Part shown: positions 50,790-59,970 of the stretch, in pieces
Position numbering within the stretch: the stretch's first letter is position 1
How the letters are laid out: each line of letters starts with the position of its first letter
Source of the DNA: Rhodopseudomonas palustris
GTDB taxonomy: Bacteria; Pseudomonadota; Alphaproteobacteria; Rhizobiales; Xanthobacteraceae
DNA: 64,000 nucleotides
Reading direction: 5' to 3'
Assembly: GCF_007005445.1 (NCBI RefSeq)
Contig: NZ_CP041387.1
Span: 248,001 to 312,000, forward strand
Translations under genes and position numbers: made by a program
Notes under the pieces: generated by a model
Told to the model about the DNA's origin: nothing
What the model saw: only the letters and a program-made list of their open reading frames with translations
Databases searched by the model: none

Positions 50790-50804
50790 TAAAAATCGAC
50801 TTAA
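50790..50804. promoter_or_regulatory. CtrA-like site upstream of ccrM
   Basis: TAAA-N7-TTAA (one mismatch from TTAA-N7-TTAA) lies 82 bases upstream of the ccrM start. CtrA drives ccrM in Caulobacter, so the site is a fair candidate. Confidence 0.4.
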
Positions 50805-51081
50805 TTGGATTGCAATTTGGTGACCACGGAACGAACGATCCGAGGAACAGTTCTCTCTGCCGGCATATCGAACGGAGGGATCTCGCCACGATCGCCTCAG
50901 TGGCGTTGACGCAAGTCCGGCGCCGCGCGGATGGGGTGATGAGCGCCTCGGCGGCGTCAGGGCTATGCACTAGGCAATATTTACCGAGCGGGTTAATGCT
51001 AATTGTCGCCGATTTTTCCCGATCGGCTACAGACGAGGACCGGCCCCGAATCGCCGGTGCGGCCAAACCGAGGACAGGCTG

Positions 51082-52002
51082 ATGCGTTTCGATGATTTCC
51101 GTCGCAGCGACAATATCGATGACCGCCGGGACCAGGACGGTGGCGGTGGGGGCGGCGGCGGATTCGGTTTTCCAATGGGCGGCGGCGGGCTTGGCATTGG
51201 CACCATCGTGGTGCTCGGAATCGTCGGCTGGGCGCTCGGCATCGACCCGCGGCTGCTGATCGGCGGCGCCGAGATGTTGTCACAGTCGACGCAGCAGCAC
51301 CAGACCGACAGCCGCGCCGGCAAGCAGGGCGCGCCGACCGACGAAATGGGCAGCATGATTTCCGGCGTGCTCGGCGAGATCGACGACCGCTGGACCGAAA
51401 TCTTCAAGGCGAGCGGCCAGAAGTATGTGGGGCCGAAGATCGTGCTGTTCCGCGGCCGCACCAACGGCGGGCGCTGCGGCATGGCGCAGGCGGCGATGGG
51501 GCCGTTCTATTGTCCGCCCGACCGGCAGATCTATATCGACACCTCGTTCTTCAAACAGGTCGAAACCCGCTTCCGCGGCTGCTCCGGCTCGGCCTGCCAG
51601 TTCACTGCGGCCTACATCATCGCCCACGAGGTCGGTCATCACGTCCAGAACGAGCTCGGCATCCTCGACAAGGTCAATCAGAAGCAGAGGCAGTACGGTC
51701 AAGGACCGCGGTCCAACGCCCTGCAGGTGCAGGTCGAGTTGCAGGCCGACTGCCTGTCGGGCGTCTGGGTCAATCGCGAAAAGAAGAAGCGGCCGAACTT
51801 CCTGGAAGACGGTGACATCGACGCGGCTCTGACCACGGCGGCTGCGATCGGCGACGACACCCTGCAGCGCCGCGCCGGCCGGGAGGTCGTGCCGGACTCC
51901 TTCACCCACGGCTCCGCCGAGCAGCGCAAACGCTGGTTCATGACCGGGTATCAGCAAGGTACGATCCAGGCCTGCAACACCTTCGCGGCGGAGCGGCTGT
52001 AA
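51082..52002 (+). CDS. Neutral zinc metallopeptidase, YpfJ family
   Basis: The 306-residue protein has one membrane helix after a glycine-rich N terminus (GGGGGGGGFGFPMGGGG). The zinc site is H182-E183-V-G-H186-H187, and the late glutamate in ELQADCLSGVW supplies the third ligand. Both motifs are those of YpfJ (PF04228). The active domain is probably periplasmic. The substrate is unknown. It diverges from ccrM; no further operon partners are evident. Confidence 0.93.
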   Translation: MRFDDFRRSDNIDDRRDQDGGGGGGGGFGFPMGGGGLGIGTIVVLGIVGWALGIDPRLLIGGAEMLSQSTQQHQTDSRAGKQGAPTDEMGSMISGVLGEIDDRWTEIFKASGQKYVGPKIVLFRGRTNGGRCGMAQAAMGPFYCPPDRQIYIDTSFFKQVETRFRGCSGSACQFTAAYIIAHEVGHHVQNELGILDKVNQKQRQYGQGPRSNALQVQVELQADCLSGVWVNREKKKRPNFLEDGDIDAALTTAAAIGDDTLQRRAGREVVPDSFTHGSAEQRKRWFMTGYQQGTIQACNTFAAERL

Positions 52003-52031
52003 GGCTCGGGCGCACGATGACTATCCGAATT

Positions 52032-52113
52032 CGTCATGCCCGGCCTTGCGCCGGGAATCCACGTCTCGCGATGTGATCAAGACGTAGATGGCCGGGACCA
52101 GCCCGGCCATGAC
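52032..52113. repeat. Intergenic palindromic repeat, family D
   Basis: GTCATGCCCGGCC at the left faces GCCCGGCCATGAC at the right, with smaller arms between. It lies between the metallopeptidase and moaB genes and resembles, in its CCGGGCAATGAC-type end, the short inverted repeat at 41747. Confidence 0.6.
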
Positions 52114-52139
52114 GCAGGTATCGATTCGATAGGGCGGTC

Positions 52140-52688
52140 ATGGCGAGCAAAGAGCAACCAAAGCAATTCATCCCGCTCAACATCGCGGTGCTCACCGTGT
52201 CGGACACGCGGTCGCTCGACGATGATAAGTCGGGGGCGACGCTGGTCGAGCGGCTGAACGGGGCCGGGCACAGGCTGGCGGCGCGTGAGATCGTCACCGA
52301 CGATGTCGAGAAGATCCGCGCCATCGTCCGGCGCTGGATCGCCGACGATGGCGTCGACGTGATCATCTCCACCGGCGGCACCGGCTTCACCGGCCGCGAC
52401 GTCACGCCGGAAGCGATCGAGCCGCTGTTCGAAAAGCGGATGGACGGGTTTTCGATCGCCTTTCACATGCTGAGCTGGGCCAAGATCGGCACCTCGACGA
52501 TCCAGTCGCGCGCCACTGCCGGCGTCGCGGGCGCCACCTACATCTTCTGCCTGCCGGGCTCGCCCGGCGCCTGCCGTGATGGCTGGGACGGCATCCTCGC
52601 CGCGCAGCTCGACTATCGCACGCGGCCCTGCAATTTCGTCGAGATCATGCCGCGTCTCGACGAGCACTTGCGCCGCGGCACGAGCTGA
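52140..52688 (+). CDS. moaB: MoaB/Mog-family molybdopterin adenylyltransferase-like
   Basis: The 182-residue product has the MoaB/MogA fold with NIAVLTVSDTRS at the start, DVIISTGGTGFTGRDVTPEA in the middle (the molybdopterin-binding loop) and FCLPGSPGACRDGWDGIL near the end. MoaB/Mog transfer AMP to molybdopterin ahead of molybdenum insertion. A family D repeat precedes it. The gene stands alone in the window, with the modD cluster some 22 kb away. Confidence 0.92.
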   Translation: MASKEQPKQFIPLNIAVLTVSDTRSLDDDKSGATLVERLNGAGHRLAAREIVTDDVEKIRAIVRRWIADDGVDVIISTGGTGFTGRDVTPEAIEPLFEKRMDGFSIAFHMLSWAKIGTSTIQSRATAGVAGATYIFCLPGSPGACRDGWDGILAAQLDYRTRPCNFVEIMPRLDEHLRRGTS

Positions 52689-52800
52689 CCCTTGCTCATG
52701 ACCGTCTGCGCGCCTGCACCTTGACAGCAGCGCCGCACCACGGAACCATCGACGCCAATCACAACGCGCAACAATCGCGCAGCGACGATGGGAGAATGCT

Positions 52801-53619
52801 TTGGGACAGATCGTATCGATCGAGGCGCTCGCCGCGCAAATCCGCGACGGCATGACGGTCGCGCTGCCGTCCGACAATGGCGGCGTCGCGATGGCCGCGA
52901 CCGCCGCGATCATCGCCAATCGTCCGCGCAACCTGCACCTCGTCTGTGTGCCGATCAGCGGCATCCAGGCCGATATGCTGATCGGTGAGGGCCTGGTCGG
53001 CACCGTGGAAACCAGTGCGATCACGCTCGGCGAAGCCGGCGGCGCGCCGCGGTTTGCCGACGGCATTCGCCGCAGCGCGTTCGCGATGAAAGACGCGACC
53101 TGCCCGGCGATTCTCGCCGGTCTCGTCGCCGGGCAGAAGGGCGTGCCGTTCATGCCGATCCGGGGCATCATCGGCAGCGACGTGCTGAAGATGCGCAGCG
53201 ATTGGAAAGTGATCGATAATCCGTTCACGCCCGACGATCCGATCGTGGTGGTGCCGGCGATTCGCCCGGACGTCGCGATCTTCCACGCGCCGGAAGCCGA
53301 TCGCTTCGGCAACGTACGGATCGGCCGGCAGGCCGAGCTGGCTGCGATGGCCTATGCGGCGAAGACCACCTTGGTCACGGTCGAGCGTATCATCGACACT
53401 TCGCTGCTGGCCGACGAGCGCAGTGCTGCCGGCGTGTTGCCGGCGCTGTATGTCGGCGCTGTCGCCGAAGCCCGGAACGGCGCATGGCCGCTCGGGCTCG
53501 CCGGCGAATACACCACCGACACGGCCGAAGTCGCGCGCTACGCCAAGATGGCGCGTTCGGCGGACGGCTTTGCGGCCTACATGAAGGGCTTCGCTCAGAA
53601 GTTCGAGGCGGTGGCATGA
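52801..53619 (+). CDS. CoA-transferase family protein, alpha-type subunit
   Basis: The 272-residue product has the glutaconate/acetate CoA-transferase alpha fold, with QIVSIEALAAQIRDGMTVAL at the start. It starts at TTG behind GGGAG at ideal spacing; no ATG in frame precedes the conserved region. ATGA overlap couples it to the beta-type gene. It lacks the clear CoA loop seen in GctA. Candidate motif GEAGGAPRF holds the residue nearest to the IpdA catalytic glutamate, but I could not align it. Substrate unknown. Confidence 0.8.
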   Translation: MGQIVSIEALAAQIRDGMTVALPSDNGGVAMAATAAIIANRPRNLHLVCVPISGIQADMLIGEGLVGTVETSAITLGEAGGAPRFADGIRRSAFAMKDATCPAILAGLVAGQKGVPFMPIRGIIGSDVLKMRSDWKVIDNPFTPDDPIVVVPAIRPDVAIFHAPEADRFGNVRIGRQAELAAMAYAAKTTLVTVERIIDTSLLADERSAAGVLPALYVGAVAEARNGAWPLGLAGEYTTDTAEVARYAKMARSADGFAAYMKGFAQKFEAVA

Positions 53620-54368
53620 GCACGGCGCCCGCGACCTCCCGCGAAATCCTGATCGCAACCATCGCCGATCTGCTCGACGGCGTCCGCACCGTCGCGGTCG
53701 GCGCCTCGTCGCCGATCCCCGCCGCCGGCGCCATGCTGCTGCGCGCCCGCAACGAGCGCCGCGGCCGCGATCCGGTGCGGGTGATCGTGCTCGGCTCGCG
53801 GCAGCACAACTTCTTCACCAACGGCTCGTTCGAGCTGTTCGATGCGACCGCGCAGGGCCGGATCGACGCGTTCTTTCTCGGCGGCGGCCAGATCGACGGG
53901 CAGGCCAACATCAATCTGGTCGGCACCGGCGATTATCCGGCGAGCAGCGTGCGCTGGCCGGGCTCGTTCGGCTCGGCATTCATGTACTATCTGGTGCCGC
54001 GGGTGATCCTGTTTCGCGAGGAGCATTCGCCGCGGGTTCTGGTCGACAAGGTCGATTTCGTCAGCGCGCCGGGCGTCAGCGAGCGGATCTACCGCAAGGG
54101 GGGACCGCACGCGCTGCTGACCGGACTGGCGCTGTTCGACTTCGACAAGGCGCGCAAACGGTTCTTCTTGCGCAGCGCGCACCGGGGCAGCTCGGCGGAG
54201 GATATCCGCGCAGCCACCGGGTTCGATTACGACGCGCCCACGCAGGTGCCGGTCACGCCGGAGCCCGACGCGGAGACGCTGGCACTGCTGCGCGGCCGCG
54301 TGACCGACGAGCTTGCAGAGTGCTATCCGCAGTTCGCCGAAACGCTGGTGGCGGATCGGGCCGCGTAG
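53616..54368 (+). CDS. CoA-transferase family protein, beta-type subunit
   Basis: The 250-residue beta-type subunit has VAVGASSPIPAAGAMLL near the start and FFLGGGQIDGQANINLVGTG in the middle. The place where family I CoA-transferases carry a catalytic glutamate in an E-S/N-G loop reads VLGSRQHNFF here and has no glutamate. That resembles IpdAB-type ring-cleaving hydrolases, which use a different residue. Together with its partner this may be a hydrolase or an uncharacterised transferase. Confidence 0.8.
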   Translation: MSTAPATSREILIATIADLLDGVRTVAVGASSPIPAAGAMLLRARNERRGRDPVRVIVLGSRQHNFFTNGSFELFDATAQGRIDAFFLGGGQIDGQANINLVGTGDYPASSVRWPGSFGSAFMYYLVPRVILFREEHSPRVLVDKVDFVSAPGVSERIYRKGGPHALLTGLALFDFDKARKRFFLRSAHRGSSAEDIRAATGFDYDAPTQVPVTPEPDAETLALLRGRVTDELAECYPQFAETLVADRAA

Positions 54369-54417
54369 GCGGCTCCCACCTGCAACACGCCGATCAACAC
54401 GGCGATGGTCCGCAGCG

Positions 54418-55767
54418 CTATTCCGCCGGGACCATCGCGCCGTTGCGCTGGGCGAGCGCGATCAGCGGTACGCCGGCGAGGAGCACGCCGATCCCGACCA
54501 GCGCCCCGAGCCCGGTGTGCATCAGGCTGGCGTAGAGCAGGTAGGCACTGGCGGCGCAGAACAATCCCGGGACTGCGGGGTATAGCGGCCAAGTCAGCAG
54601 AGGCCGCTGCGGATCGCGCCGCCGCAGCACGAAATACGACACGCCGATCAGCAGCATGAACAGCCAGAATGCCGGGGCGGTGTATTCCACAATGGCCTGA
54701 AATCCGTCGCGCTGCATCGCGCCGAACGCGACCAGCAACAGTGCGACCGCGCTCTGGATCAGGATGGCGCGGCGTGGATGATTGCCGTCGTGGTCCCAGG
54801 CGCCGAGCTTGCGCAGCGCCGGCAGATCAGCGCCGATCGCAAAATACACCCTGGCGCCGGTGAAGATCGATGCATTGAGCGTCGACAGCGCGGCGATGCA
54901 CACCGCGATGCTGAGCAACAGAGCGCCGGTGTCGCCGGCCGCCAGTCGCATCACGTCGGCCGCGACCGCATCGGATGCTCGGATCGCGTCGAGTCCGAGC
55001 ACGCTCAGATAAGCGAGATTGGTCAACAGGTAGATTGAGGTGATCGCGAGGGTTCCGAGCAACAGCAGCCGCAGCATGTTGCGGCGACCGTCATGCAGGT
55101 CCGCCGAGATGTAGGCGGCTTCGTTCCAGCCGCCGTAAGTCAGCAGCACGAACACCATCGCCAGCCCTGCTGCGCCGAGGCCATCGCTGCTCATGGCCGG
55201 CGGCGCGGCGGGCGGCAGTTGCACGGGTACCATGACCGCCGCTGCGATCACGATCAGCACAATCACCGCCAGCGTCAGCCCGCTGAGCAGGTTCTGCGCG
55301 ATCTTGCCATAGACGGTACCGCGCAAGTTGACCGCGGTGGTGGCTACCAGCACCGCGGCGGCGTAGATCGCGATCCCATACGGTCCGAGCGGCAGCACCG
55401 CCTGGGCGTAGTCGGCGAACACGAAAGCCACCGCAGCGATTGCGCCGGTCTGAACCACGGAGATCCGTGCCCACGCGAACAGTAGCGCGACGTTGCGGCC
55501 GAGGCCGCGGTCGAGAAATGTGTATTCACCCCCGGCGCTTGGATGCCGCATCGCCAGTTCAGCATAGACCAGGGCGCCGGCGAGCGTGATCAGACCGCCC
55601 AGCAGCCACAGTCCGATGAACATCGCCTCGCTGCCGACATTGGCGGCGACCAGCGAGGGTGTCTTGAAGATGCCGATGCCGACAACCACCCCGACTACCA
55701 TAGCGATGCCGTCGAGCAGGGACAGGCTCGGCCGTGGTGCGGCGGTCGGGCGGGTCGGGCCGGTCAT
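54418..55767 (-). CDS. APC-family amino acid permease
   Basis: The 449-residue protein has twelve membrane helices and the APC motif GIAMVVGVVVGIGIFKTP near the start (the helix 1 break). AYISADLHDGRRNMLR and VYFAIGADLPALRKLG are the usual loops. It is convergent with the CoA-transferase-like pair and upstream of the exported methyltransferase. It probably takes up an amino acid or a related amine; the substrate is unknown. Confidence 0.9.
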   Translation of the reverse strand: MTGPTRPTAAPRPSLSLLDGIAMVVGVVVGIGIFKTPSLVAANVGSEAMFIGLWLLGGLITLAGALVYAELAMRHPSAGGEYTFLDRGLGRNVALLFAWARISVVQTGAIAAVAFVFADYAQAVLPLGPYGIAIYAAAVLVATTAVNLRGTVYGKIAQNLLSGLTLAVIVLIVIAAAVMVPVQLPPAAPPAMSSDGLGAAGLAMVFVLLTYGGWNEAAYISADLHDGRRNMLRLLLLGTLAITSIYLLTNLAYLSVLGLDAIRASDAVAADVMRLAAGDTGALLLSIAVCIAALSTLNASIFTGARVYFAIGADLPALRKLGAWDHDGNHPRRAILIQSAVALLLVAFGAMQRDGFQAIVEYTAPAFWLFMLLIGVSYFVLRRRDPQRPLLTWPLYPAVPGLFCAASAYLLYASLMHTGLGALVGIGVLLAGVPLIALAQRNGAMVPAE

Positions 55768-55820
55768 GACAAAGCTCCTCGCTCAGTCGCCAAGGGCACG
55801 CGCGGGATGCTGCGGACGGA

Positions 55821-56597
55821 TCAAATCCGCGCCGCACGCCAGTCGCCCTTGCCGGACGGCACAATGTTGTCGCCTTCGACCTTGCCCTGATAGTCACGTC
55901 CGCCGAGCCGGAAGCTCAGATCCGCGCCTTTGAGCTTGATCTGCTCGATCCGGGTCTGACGGCCGTCGACCGTCGCGGATCCTGCGACCTCCTGATAGTT
56001 CTGGGTCAGTGTCAGCCTCACCTCGGCCTCGGAGCCGTTCTGCAGTCGCCACTCGCCCTGCACCCGCGCCGGCACGATCCAGAAGTACACGTCACGACCT
56101 TCGACCTGCTCGTGGTGTTCCGGCTTCCAGTCGCCCATGCTGAAAGCGTGCGACACAACCCGGGTGCCGGGCCGCAATTCGTTGAGCAGGCGGGGCCGCA
56201 GCTTGGCGTTCAGCGTCTCCAGCAGATACAGCGTGACGATGTCTGCTTTGCCGATTTCTGTTTCGAACAGGTCGGCCCGGATGAACTGAACCTTGCCGGT
56301 CATGCCGGCCTGCTCTGCCTTGGCCTGTGCTTCGGAGATCCGCACCGGATCGATGTCGACGCCGTGACCGTTGATGCCGTAGCGCTTTGCGGCGGTAATC
56401 GGGATCCGGCCGTCGCCGGAGCCGAGGTCGATCAGGTAGTCGCCGGGCTTCGGCTTCACCAGCTCCAGCATCCGATTCACAACATTGTTCGGCGTCGGCA
56501 CGTAATGCACATCGGGAGATCGGGCGGCTGCGGGGGCGGCGATGACGCCGAAAGTGATCACGGAAGCGGCAAGGCAGCGGATCAGTGCGTGTCGCAT
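55821..56597 (-). CDS. Class I methyltransferase with signal peptide
   Basis: The 258-residue product begins with a signal peptide (ALIRCLAASVITFGVIAAPAAAR, cleavage near residue 26). The mature part has SAM motif I (YLIDLGSGDGRIPI), motif II (GVDIDPVRI) and motif post I (IRADLFE). A beta-sandwich-like C-terminal part (GRDYQGKVEGD) follows. Methyltransferases are normally cytosolic because SAM is; export would be odd. The signal may be a membrane anchor, or the protein may no longer be a SAM enzyme. Start: the ATG behind GGAG. Confidence 0.82.
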   Translation of the reverse strand: MRHALIRCLAASVITFGVIAAPAAARSPDVHYVPTPNNVVNRMLELVKPKPGDYLIDLGSGDGRIPITAAKRYGINGHGVDIDPVRISEAQAKAEQAGMTGKVQFIRADLFETEIGKADIVTLYLLETLNAKLRPRLLNELRPGTRVVSHAFSMGDWKPEHHEQVEGRDVYFWIVPARVQGEWRLQNGSEAEVRLTLTQNYQEVAGSATVDGRQTRIEQIKLKGADLSFRLGGRDYQGKVEGDNIVPSGKGDWRAARI

Positions 56598-56709
56598 GAG
56601 GACGGTCTCCTGCTCGTCAGCCCGCGACGCAAACACCAACCCGCGCGACGCGATCCAACGCGGCGGCGCGACTGTTTGTCTCGCCGCGATGCGACGGAGG
56701 CCGCGCGCT

Positions 56710-56862
56710 TCAGCGTCGCCGGACGACCGCGTAATGCAGCCAGCGCAGCAACGCGCGCAAGGCGGCTGCGACCGCGGCGCGTCGCAGCGCCTTCCCTCGA
56801 TTGGTGTGGAAGGCGATCAGCTCGGCGGTGACGCGCGGCGGTGCGGAACGCCGCGGCGACAT
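56710..56862 (-). CDS. Small basic protein coupled to MarR-GNAT gene
   Basis: A 50-residue frame starts at an ATG that overlaps the stop of the MarR-GNAT gene (TAATG). The product is basic and ends in RWLHYAVVRRR after an alanine-rich helix. Coupling and composition suggest it may be translated. I recognise no family, and conservation was not tested. Confidence 0.35.
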   Translation of the reverse strand: MSPRRSAPPRVTAELIAFHTNRGKALRRAAVAAALRALLRWLHYAVVRRR

Positions 56863-57803
56863 TACAGGCTCAGCTCCCAGGTCTCGCCGATCAGGTCCTG
56901 GCCGAAGCTGCGATGCGGCTCCGCTCCGACGCGCTGGAAGCCCGCGTCCTGATAGATGCCGCGCGCCGCGGTCAGGATGCTCTGCGTCCACAGCGTGACC
57001 TTGCGATAGCCGCAGTGCCGCGCGAAGCCGACCGCCTCGTCGATCAGCTTGCGTCCGAGCCGATGGCCGCGCGCCTGCGGTGTCACCAGCAGCAGGCGCA
57101 GCTTGGCGACATCGTCGCTGTCCCGCACCAGAAACAGCGAGCCGGCCTGGGCACCGTCATATTCGGCGATCCAGCAGCGTTCGCGTCCAGGATCGTGCGA
57201 CGCCAGGAACTGTCCGGCGATCTCCGCCACCAGGGCTTCGAACGAGGCGTCGAAGCCGTATTCGGCCGCGTAGAACGCGCCGTGGCTCTGCACCACCCAG
57301 CCGATATCACCGGGGCGCGGACTGCGCAGGATCGGCGGCGGTGCGGTGCCGGTTTCGAGCAATCCCAGGATCGTCGACATCGCTGCGGTCAGCCGTGTCC
57401 GCCCGGCGGGCGGCAAATCCGCCAGCATCGCGGTGACTTCGTTCTGCGAGCTGCGTTCGAGCTTGGCGTAAGCGGCGCGGCCCTTGGCGGTCAACGTCAG
57501 CAGGTGCTGCCGCCGGTCGGCCGGCGAGGGGGATCGCTTCAACAGGCCGTCGTCGGCAAAGCCCTGAATGATCCGGCTCAGATAGCCGGGGTCGAGCTTC
57601 AATTCGGTGCCGATCTGTTTGGCGGTCGGCGCTTCGCGATGCGCCAGCTCGTACAGAATCCGCGCTTCCGTCAGCGAAAACGGGCTGTCCATCAGCCGTT
57701 GCTCGAGTACGCCCAGACGCGCGGTGTAGAACCGGTTGAATGCCCGCACCAGCGCAACGTCGTCGCCCTGGTTCGGGGGCGGCTGCACGATACCCTTCTC
57801 CAT
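56862..57803 (-). CDS. MarR-type regulator fused to GNAT acetyltransferase
   Basis: The 313-residue product joins a MarR winged HTH (IGTELKLDPGYLSRIIQGFADDGLL) to a C-terminal GNAT domain (LLLVTPQARGHRLGRKLIDEAVGFA, the acetyl-CoA loop). Fusions of this type are known in alphaproteobacteria. The fused enzyme probably acetylates an effector or responds to acyl-CoA while the HTH binds its own promoter; a candidate operator lies 108 bases upstream. A small basic protein overlaps the 3' end. It neighbours the glycosyltransferase-like gene. Confidence 0.9.
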   Translation of the reverse strand: MEKGIVQPPPNQGDDVALVRAFNRFYTARLGVLEQRLMDSPFSLTEARILYELAHREAPTAKQIGTELKLDPGYLSRIIQGFADDGLLKRSPSPADRRQHLLTLTAKGRAAYAKLERSSQNEVTAMLADLPPAGRTRLTAAMSTILGLLETGTAPPPILRSPRPGDIGWVVQSHGAFYAAEYGFDASFEALVAEIAGQFLASHDPGRERCWIAEYDGAQAGSLFLVRDSDDVAKLRLLLVTPQARGHRLGRKLIDEAVGFARHCGYRKVTLWTQSILTAARGIYQDAGFQRVGAEPHRSFGQDLIGETWELSL

Positions 57804-57910
57804 TGGTCTTCATCTCCGCTCGGAAGCCCTGCGAACGATCCTCGGCGGACCTTGCCAGGGCGCTCGGGAGCCCATCACAGCCAAAACAGTTGCTCTCGTC
57901 AATAAATTAT

Positions 57911-57923
57911 TTGCCTATAGCAA
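57911..57923. promoter_or_regulatory. Candidate MarR operator before MarR-GNAT gene
   Basis: TTGCCTATAGCAA has TTGC and GCAA arms around CTATA in an AT-rich stretch, preceded by AATAAATTATT, itself an inverted repeat. MarR proteins usually bind such sites. It lies 108 bases from the MarR-GNAT start. Confidence 0.4.
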
Positions 57924-57967
57924 CTATTATGGCGCGGCGGCGGCACGGCAGCGGTAGCGAACAGAGG

Positions 57968-58534
57968 TCAGGCGGCGAGGATGACGCGGCTGCGCAGCAG
58001 GGTGCGGGACGATCGGCCGAGGTCGCGCGGCAGCATCGCTTCTGCGCCGCGGACGACGTGGCCGCCGAGGCGGTCGTAATGATCGCGCGCGATCACCAGC
58101 CCCTGGTCTGCGCCGGAGCCGGTGAGGCTCTGCAACAGTGCTGTCAGGCTTTCGCGCCAGCCGCTCGGCGCATAGGGCGACCGCGCATAGCGGAAGATGC
58201 CGGCGCGCGGATGGCCGCTGGCCATCACGCCCTCGATGAACTGTGTCGTCTCTTCGATCCAGCCGGGATCGAGCACCGCGCCGGCATGCAGGAACATCAG
58301 CCAGGGCGAACGCGCGTTCCTTGCGCCGGCGGCGAGCGCTTCGGCGCGATTGCCTTCGAAAGCGAGATAATTGCAGCCGGCCACATCGGCGACGCGCACG
58401 ATGGTGTCGCTGCCGCCACGATCGACCAGGGTGACGTCGCTGACGACGCCGGCAGCAGCGCCCGGCACCAGCGACGCCAACGTGGCGACGGCGGTCCGCT
58501 CGACGCCTTCGGTGGAAATGATCACGCTCAACAT
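57968..58534 (-). CDS. Glycosyltransferase family 2-like protein
   Basis: The 188-residue product has a GT2-type beginning (MLSVIISTEG) and the acceptor-region hint SPWLMFLHAGAVLDPGWIEE, which fits the DxD-like loop of small GT2 proteins. It is shorter than most GT2 enzymes and lacks a clear second domain. The variant HAGAVLDPG replaces the usual DxD. It diverges from the radical SAM gene. Assignment as an active transferase is tentative. Confidence 0.75.
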   Translation of the reverse strand: MLSVIISTEGVERTAVATLASLVPGAAAGVVSDVTLVDRGGSDTIVRVADVAGCNYLAFEGNRAEALAAGARNARSPWLMFLHAGAVLDPGWIEETTQFIEGVMASGHPRAGIFRYARSPYAPSGWRESLTALLQSLTGSGADQGLVIARDHYDRLGGHVVRGAEAMLPRDLGRSSRTLLRSRVILAA

Positions 58535-58715
58535 GTCCGGCGGGTGACCCTACGACGACAAATGCGCGCCACGCTTAGCACCTCACTGCCGCAAAATCAG
58601 CCGTGAATCGCACAATGCCCATCATCGGGGCAACGTCGTGCGCGACACTTCAAGCCGGTGGTGGGTATCGGGTATTTGTTCTTGATTTGTTCTGACGACT
58701 CGCTATCTTGGACGC

Positions 58716-59876
58716 ATGAGCAGAGCATCCAATGCCCTCAAGCGCCCGCCGGTCACGGTGCCCTCCGAGCCGGTGGGCGCGCCTTCCCCTTTCCCCGCCA
58801 TCGAGGGGGCGGTCGATCAGCAGCGGCGCCGCGGTCGCGGTGCGCAGTCCAACGCCAGCGGCCGCTACGAGGCCGAGGCGCGAACCGCCTTCGACGACGG
58901 TTGGGAGAGCCTTGAGGATCTGCCGCCGTTCAAGACCACGGTCGCTCTGGATACCGCTCGCAAGGTCATCACCCGCAACGATTCGCCGGATATCGGGTTC
59001 GATCGCTCGATCAACCCGTATCGTGGCTGCGAGCATGGCTGCGTGTACTGCTTCGCGCGGCCGACCCACGCCTATCTCGGCCTGTCGCCGGGGCTGGATT
59101 TCGAGTCGCGGCTGTTCGCCAAGCCGGACGCGCCGGCGCTGCTCGAGAAGGAACTGGCGACGGCCGACTACGAGCCGAAGACGATCGCGATCGGCACCAA
59201 CACCGACCCTTACCAGCCGATCGAGCGGGACCAGAAGATCATGCGCGGCATCCTCGAGGTGCTGGAGAAGACCGGGCACCCGGTCGGCATCGTCACCAAG
59301 TCGGCGCTGGTGGTGCGTGATATCGACATCCTGGCGCGGATGGCCAAGCGTCAGCTCGCCAAGGTGGCGCTGTCGGTCACCTCGCTCGATCCGAAGCTGG
59401 CGCGCAGCATGGAGCCGCGCGCCTCGACGCCGGCCAAACGGCTTGAAGCCCTGAAGCTGCTCGCTGACGCCGGCATCCCGACCACCGTGATGGTGGCGCC
59501 GGTGATCCCCGCACTCAACGACATGGAGATCGAACGCATCCTCGACGCCGCCGCTCATGCCGGAGTCAAGGAAGCGAGCTACGTGCTGCTGCGGCTGCCG
59601 CTGGAGGTGCGCGACCTGTTCCGCGAATGGCTGATGGCGAACTATCCGGACCGCTATCGTCACGTCTTCACCCTGATCCGCGACATGCGTGGCGGCCGCG
59701 ACTACGACTCGCAATGGGGCACCCGGATGAAGGGCACCGGCCCGATCGCCTGGATGATCGGGCGGAGGTTCGAGACCGCCTGTGCCAGGCTCGGGCTGAA
59801 CAAGCGCCGATCCAAGCTGACGACCGATCATTTCGAGAGGCCGGAAAGAGCCGGGCAGCAGCTCAGTTTGTTCTGA
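58716..59876 (+). CDS. PA0069-family radical SAM protein
   Basis: The 386-residue product has the radical SAM triad in [19 protein letters not shown] (C-x3-C-x2-C) and the family-typical [13 protein letters not shown]. The N terminus is a low-complexity stretch of about 45 residues. This family (PA0069 / splB-like repair-related) has been linked to DNA photoproduct lyases by fold, but the reaction of this branch is unproven. Seven conserved downstream cysteines of spore photoproduct lyase are not obvious. It shares direction with rnhB. Confidence 0.9.
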   Translation: MSRASNALKRPPVTVPSEPVGAPSPFPAIEGAVDQQRRRGRGAQSNASGRYEAEARTAFDDGWESLEDLPPFKTTVALDTARKVITRNDSPDIGFDRSINPYRGCEHGCVYCFARPTHAYLGLSPGLDFESRLFAKPDAPALLEKELATADYEPKTIAIGTNTDPYQPIERDQKIMRGILEVLEKTGHPVGIVTKSALVVRDIDILARMAKRQLAKVALSVTSLDPKLARSMEPRASTPAKRLEALKLLADAGIPTTVMVAPVIPALNDMEIERILDAAAHAGVKEASYVLLRLPLEVRDLFREWLMANYPDRYRHVFTLIRDMRGGRDYDSQWGTRMKGTGPIAWMIGRRFETACARLGLNKRRSKLTTDHFERPERAGQQLSLF

Positions 59877-59970
59877 GGGAGCAGGGCCGCAGTTCCCGCG
59901 GGGTGCGAATAGCGGGCACGATCCGGAATTTACGGTTGCGCCGGCTGAGCCTCGCCCGCAGCATCGGGGC

